From Suilimivivens sp009774465 (GTDB lineage: Bacteria; Bacillota; Clostridia; Lachnospirales; Lachnospiraceae): DNA of 64,000 nt. The position numbers were made by a program, and so were the translations under genes. Shown here one piece after another: positions 62,088-64,000 of the stretch; within the stretch, counting starts at the first letter, position 1, and each line of letters opens with the position of its first letter. Location: assembly GCA_947382645.1 (NCBI GenBank), contig CANDAE010000007.1, positions 70,774-134,773 on the forward strand, given 5' to 3'. Under the pieces are notes generated by a model. It was not told where the DNA came from. It saw only the letters and a program-made list of their open reading frames with translations, and searched no databases.

Positions 62088-63821
62088 CTAAATAAAAATC
62101 TGAACTGTATTCATTCCAAAAGTTCTGTGATACATGGTCTGTTCCACCATATTCTCAATCAGGCGGATTCCCATATACATATCTTCCTCATCACCTGCCT
62201 CATAGTAAAGAGGATTAAATTCCTTTCCACTATACCGGATGCGAATTCCAATCACTTCCGAAAGAGAATACACACGAAGATCAAACTCCACCTTTTCTGA
62301 TGAATTAACTGTTGTGATTAAAGTCATAATTTCTTCCATTGCCAGACTGATCCGCATAACCTGTTTGGGCAGCATCCCGTTTTCTTCGCAAAATAAAGTA
62401 ATTTTACTGCTGGCCTCACAGATTTCTTCCGCTTCTCCTGTTACGGAAAAATTAATTACTTTTCCTGACAGCTCCAGTTCATTATTCATCAAAAGGAAAC
62501 GGGAACACTCCGGATGCAGACGTTGATAAATTCCTGTTGCCAGAAACCAGATAACCAGCGTGAAAATTTCGCCAAGAAATAGAAACCACCAGGGATTTCC
62601 TCCCAAATGGCATATCAATATCAGGCTGACGCAGGCCATAAGAAATACGCGAAGGAAAATAATGGCATTTGCCCAAAGCACATGTCCCGACACGTTATAG
62701 TATCCTGATAAAATACAATTAAACAGCGCCGGTATCATTCCAAGCGCCATGCAGAAAAAAGCAAATCCAAGAGAACCGGAAAGGCCATAGCCTTTTGCCA
62801 CCAGATCAGCCCCTGCAAGTATGAGCAGGGAAAATAAAATGCAATAGGGCACCCCGCTTTTCACTTCTCTTAAAAGCAAAAGCCTGGCGCTTTTATTGTC
62901 GCGCTCGCCATTATAAATGCCCAGCATTGCAGATGCCGCCTGAGGCACACCCGCTGTAACACTTTCACCAAAGGCACTGATACATCCCACCGCAGTAAAG
63001 GCCGCCACCATTTCACTGCCCCCATAGTTAAGAAGCAGCATATTGAGCACAGCTACCCGCAGTGTCTGAAACAAATTGTTTGCAGCAGAAGGACTCCCCG
63101 CCCTTGCAATATCCCGAAAAGATGTTTCCTTACATATGCAGCAAACCCCAAAGGAAAAGCTGCTTTTTTTATCACACAGTCTGATAAATCCGAGCAAACA
63201 GGCCGCCATAGTTGCAATTACACTGGCAAGGGCCGCTCCAAACACACCCATATCAAATACATATAAAAATAAAATATCCAGCAGAACATTTCCCGCTCCC
63301 ATTAAAAGCATCATCATTGTGACCTGTTCATTTCTTCCATCCAGCCGAAGATACCAGAAAGGGATGTAAATAAGAATTTTAGGCAGTGCACCTGCTATTG
63401 TCACTCCGGAATACATCATCACAAGAGGAGTAATCTGTTTCTCCGGGCATAAAAATCCGGCCAATGGCTTAAGAAATAAAAGTCCGGCCGCTGTAATTGC
63501 GATGGAAACTGCCACGCACCAGAAAATTCCCATTTGATAAAGCTTTTGCGCCTTTTCGTTTTGGTTCTTTCCAATTGCATCCGCCCCGCAAATGGCAGTG
63601 CCTGACACCAGAAAAGAACCGGCTATGCATAATACAAGATAAACCGGAAGGCTGAAATTAACAGCGGCCAAAGCTTCTGTTCCCAGCCGCTGCCCCACCA
63701 AAATTCCATCCACCAGAATATTGATATTCCCGCTTAAAATAGATAACATACAGGGAATCAAAGCTTTACCATATGCTTTTTTCAAAAAATGCTCATTCTG
63801 CTCCAACTCAAAATCTGCCAT
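62088..63821 (-). CDS. MATE exporter fused to degenerate RsbW-like domain
   Basis: A 577-residue protein. Residues about 15-440 form a MATE transporter of twelve helices (ILSGNINILVDGILVGQRLG, AGSPSAANNLFQTLRVAVLNMLLLNYGG). Residues about 450-577 form an RsbW-like HATPase domain at the cytoplasmic end. Compared with the kinase encoded at 58336, the N-box D-E-L-F-G-N is E-E-I-M-T-L (Asn lost), and the G1 D-N-G is Y-S-G (Asp lost), while MGIRLIENMVEQ keeps the G2 helix. So it probably cannot bind ATP normally. GGGCGGGAA precedes ATG 63821. Confidence 0.92.
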   Translation of the reverse strand: MADFELEQNEHFLKKAYGKALIPCMLSILSGNINILVDGILVGQRLGTEALAAVNFSLPVYLVLCIAGSFLVSGTAICGADAIGKNQNEKAQKLYQMGIFWCVAVSIAITAAGLLFLKPLAGFLCPEKQITPLVMMYSGVTIAGALPKILIYIPFWYLRLDGRNEQVTMMMLLMGAGNVLLDILFLYVFDMGVFGAALASVIATMAACLLGFIRLCDKKSSFSFGVCCICKETSFRDIARAGSPSAANNLFQTLRVAVLNMLLLNYGGSEMVAAFTAVGCISAFGESVTAGVPQAASAMLGIYNGERDNKSARLLLLREVKSGVPYCILFSLLILAGADLVAKGYGLSGSLGFAFFCMALGMIPALFNCILSGYYNVSGHVLWANAIIFLRVFLMACVSLILICHLGGNPWWFLFLGEIFTLVIWFLATGIYQRLHPECSRFLLMNNELELSGKVINFSVTGEAEEICEASSKITLFCEENGMLPKQVMRISLAMEEIMTLITTVNSSEKVEFDLRVYSLSEVIGIRIRYSGKEFNPLYYEAGDEEDMYMGIRLIENMVEQTMYHRTFGMNTVQIFI

Positions 63822-63849
63822 AAATGATTCCCGCCCTGCTTTTTGTGCA

Positions 63850-63855
63850 ATTATA
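63850..63855 (-). promoter_or_regulatory. -10 element for the MATE-GH3-Rsb operon
   Basis: A perfect TATAAT on the minus strand, about 30 bp before ATG 63821 and after the upstream terminator. No good -35 is seen at 17-18 bp, so an activator or another sigma factor may be needed. Confidence 0.4.
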
Positions 63856-63924
63856 CAATAAAAAATTTTTCCTTTCTATTTGTTTGGGATAATCCATACA
63901 TTTTGCGGTATAATTTGATTTACA

Positions 63925-63967
63925 TAAAAAAAGAAAGCCCTCTGCAGGTCGATTGCAATCCGAGGCT
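63925..63967 (-). terminator. Terminator of a gene or leader beyond the window
   Basis: AGCCCTC (63936-63942) pairs with GAGGCT (63962-63967) with one bulge, and an inner GATTGCAATC can pair with itself. On the minus strand TTTCTTTTTTT follows. It ends a transcript that starts outside, or it could be the terminator of a leader controlling the MATE operon. Confidence 0.7.
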
Positions 63968-64000
63968 CCCGTTTTGTAAACGAGTTTCACCTTTTGCAAG

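Noticed and set aside
63808..63999. 63-codon frame at the right end
   Set aside because: It covers the terminator, the -10 box and the start of the MATE gene and has no ribosome binding site.
63925..64000. Riboswitch upstream of the MATE operon
   Set aside because: Only the last part of a possible leader is in the window and it matches no aptamer that I know; I list only the terminator.
1..64000. Prophage, integrative element, insertion sequence or CRISPR array
   Set aside because: No integrase, transposase, phage structural genes or regularly spaced direct repeats were found.

Overview
The window looks like chromosome from a low-to-mid GC Gram-positive anaerobe of the Clostridia, most likely a Lachnospiraceae gut bacterium. 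The grounds are era-yqzL-recO order, AGGAGG-type ribosome binding sites, many families typical of that group (DUF4317, DUF4349, DUF4474, DUF5688, a DUF6033-like protein, a giant acyl-CoA dehydratase activase-like protein) and oxygen-sensitive chemistry. The genus cannot be fixed from the sequence. Nothing looks like a prophage, integrative element, insertion sequence or CRISPR array. About 58 protein genes and one tRNA gene are supported, mostly on the minus strand.

Left part (1-20 kb): a partial lipoprotein, recO, a YqzL-like small gene, era and a DUF4349 lipoprotein; a PreP-type M16 protease; a three-gene run of a rhomboid-like pseudoprotease, a shortened sigma-70-like protein and an unknown protein; divergently, a 1418-residue activase/dehydratase-like protein with DUF4317; then a degenerate EAL-HDOD protein, a glycogen-debranching-type glucosidase and a chemoreceptor.

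Middle (20-44 kb): metA (with the residue that predicts acetyl-CoA use), a divergent NAD-dependent ligase, rluF, hflX, aroA and a Cof-type phosphatase; a self-contained gntR-ABC operon with a clear palindromic operator on its promoter; a MATE exporter with a phosphoglycolate-type phosphatase; an amidase; a patatin with a TPR-nucleotidyltransferase-DUF4125 fusion; DUF4474 with a metallophosphoesterase; hemerythrin; and a response regulator-histidine kinase-ABC-FtsX module whose ATPase gene carries an in-frame TGA.

Right part (43-64 kb): gdhA, an oxidoreductase, an SH3 protein, tRNA-Arg(CCG) inside a 14-bp inverted repeat, DUF5688, efp, and yqeG-aroE-aroK-aroQ with a strongly structured 206-bp gap between aroK and aroQ; lineage-specific small proteins; hisS divergent from a DAHP synthase gene. 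With aroA, five shikimate-pathway steps are encoded here in separate places.

The most unusual locus is the last five genes (58008-63821, minus strand). A MATE transporter fused to a degenerate RsbW-like domain, a GH3-type acyl-adenylating enzyme, a membrane-anchored SpoIIE/RsbU phosphatase, an RsbW-type kinase and a STAS anti-anti-sigma protein form one tightly packed, partly overlapping operon with no sigma factor gene beside it. I read it as a candidate system joining small-molecule conjugation and export to partner-switching signalling. That reading is inference; the domains, gene spacing and residue losses are visible in the sequence.
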